Source of the DNA: an uncultured Lactobacillus sp.
GTDB lineage: Bacteria; Bacillota; Bacilli; Lactobacillales; Lactobacillaceae
Length of the DNA stretch: 64,000 nt
Direction: 5' to 3'
NCBI GenBank assembly: GCA_948500755.1
Contig: CAOOYH010000005.1
Span: 1 to 64,000, forward strand
Under the pieces are notes generated by a model that worked only from the letters and a program-made list of their open reading frames with translations, was not told the DNA's origin and ran no database searches. A program made the position numbers and the translations under genes. Below are positions 63,545 through 64,000 of the stretch, piece after piece. How positions within the stretch are numbered: position 1 is the first letter of the stretch; each line of letters opens with the position of its first letter.

Positions 63545-64000
63545 ATGGATAAAGTAATGGCACAACTTGAAGGCTTAGTTGCACACTATGAAGAACTTCA
63601 AGAAATGATGGCGGATCCTGAAGTCATCAATGATACAAAACGTTACATGGAAATTTCTAAGGAAGAAGCAGATCTTAGAGAAGTAGTTCAAAAATACAAT
63701 AAGTATAAAGCCGATAAAAAAGAAATTGCTGACAACAAGGAAATCATTTCTAGTGAATCTGATAGTGATTTAGTAGAAATGGCCAAAGAAGAAAATGCTG
63801 ATTTGGAAAAAGAAGTTGATGAACTTGAAGACCAAATCAAGATTTTGATGTTGCCAAAAGACCCTAATGACGATAAGGATATCATCATGGAAATTCGTGG
63901 GGCTGCTGGTGGTGATGAAGCTTCTTTATTTGCTGGTGATTTGCTTAGAATGTATGAAAAATATGCTGAAAAAGAAGGCTGGAATGTTTCATTAATTGAC
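63545..64000 (+). CDS. prfA: peptide chain release factor 1, N-terminal part
   Basis: The first 152 residues, cut by the window end. The N-terminal helical domain (MDKVMAQLEGLVAHYEELQEMM in parts; LEGLVAHYEE) leads to MEIRGAAGGDEASLFAGDLLRMYE, the conserved region before the GGQ domain, which is outside the window. Recognises UAA and UAG. GAGAGG precedes the ATG. Confidence 0.96.
   Translation, partial: MDKVMAQLEGLVAHYEELQEMMADPEVINDTKRYMEISKEEADLREVVQKYNKYKADKKEIADNKEIISSESDSDLVEMAKEENADLEKEVDELEDQIKILMLPKDPNDDKDIIMEIRGAAGGDEASLFAGDLLRMYEKYAEKEGWNVSLID

Noticed and set aside
1-64000. CRISPR array, prophage, toxin-antitoxin or defence island
   Set aside because: No regular repeat-spacer series, no phage structural or integrase genes and no known defence genes were seen; the window is mostly core genome.

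Overview
The window is chromosomal DNA of a low-GC Gram-positive bacterium. Gene content and order point to Lactobacillus in the strict sense, probably a gasseri/johnsonii-type species: cggR-gap-pgk-tpiA, a pta/ackA fermentative pair, a PTS mannitol operon with MtlR, CcpA-type cre sites, a comG operon followed by a YtxK-like methyltransferase and ackA, a permuted-free tmRNA, and PotABCD directly behind murB. The species call is inference from content; no 16S or marker search was possible. Most of the window is ordinary core genome with strong ribosome binding sites and intrinsic terminators between transcription units.

Layout. 1-1000: the 3' end of an IS200/IS605-type element (TnpB zinc ribbon, structured right end) that has cut off the front of a predicted surface or secreted protein gene. 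1010-2460: a GtrA/GtrB-like glycosyl transfer pair, a shared bidirectional terminator and tRNA-Arg(CCG). 2549-6960: cggR-gap-pgk-tpiA with a promoter and a CggR-type operator in the leader. 7048-9290: a structured leader in front of an acetyltransferase, then an opposing HAD phosphatase/LURP-like pair. 9289-11530: ung-pta-tsaE. 11542-16890: a deoxyribose utilisation locus (SorC-family regulator, deoC, mutarotase-like protein, PfkB kinase, FucP-type permease) with a near-palindromic operator and a cre site over the promoter. 16922-24135: DEDDh exonuclease, murB-potABCD, cdaA-cdaR. 24167-27580: glmM and glmS, which with cdaAR form the common Firmicutes cda-glm cluster. 27599-33270: mtlR and mtlAFD. 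33309-39450: HAD phosphatases, a CopY-family regulator with two CrcB subunits, a tyrosine phosphatase, an FMN-binding protein, asparaginase and a DUF441 membrane protein. 39447-43170: an APC permease, a 33-residue small ORF coupled to zinc-type S14, a VanZ protein and YebC. 43186-49140: comGA-GG, methyltransferase, ackA. 49195-50500: tmRNA and a decayed patch. 50551-58610: manA, an SdpI-like protein, a two-component system, ltaS, VanZ, pgi. 58625-64000: an MFS exporter, a serine hydrolase, a tRNA-Glu(CTC)/tRNA-Gln(CTG) pair, murT, tdk and the start of prfA.

How the parts fit: glycolysis (gap, pgk, tpiA, pgi), sugar entry (mannitol, mannose-6-P, deoxyribose) and acetate formation (pta, ackA) are the metabolic core. 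Cell-envelope genes (murB, murT, glmM, glmS, ltaS, GtrA/GT2) form the second theme, and c-di-AMP synthesis is linked to amino-sugar supply.

I found no CRISPR array, prophage or convincing new defence system. The most interesting items are a cysteine-less second EIIB-like domain on MtlA, a comG leader hairpin that buries the comGA ribosome binding site and resembles a terminator, a structured leader with a possible RBS-hiding alternative fold before the acetyltransferase, a 33-residue micropeptide fused in translation to rpsN, a composite DUF3737/aminotransferase pseudogene, and a murT gene without gatD beside it.
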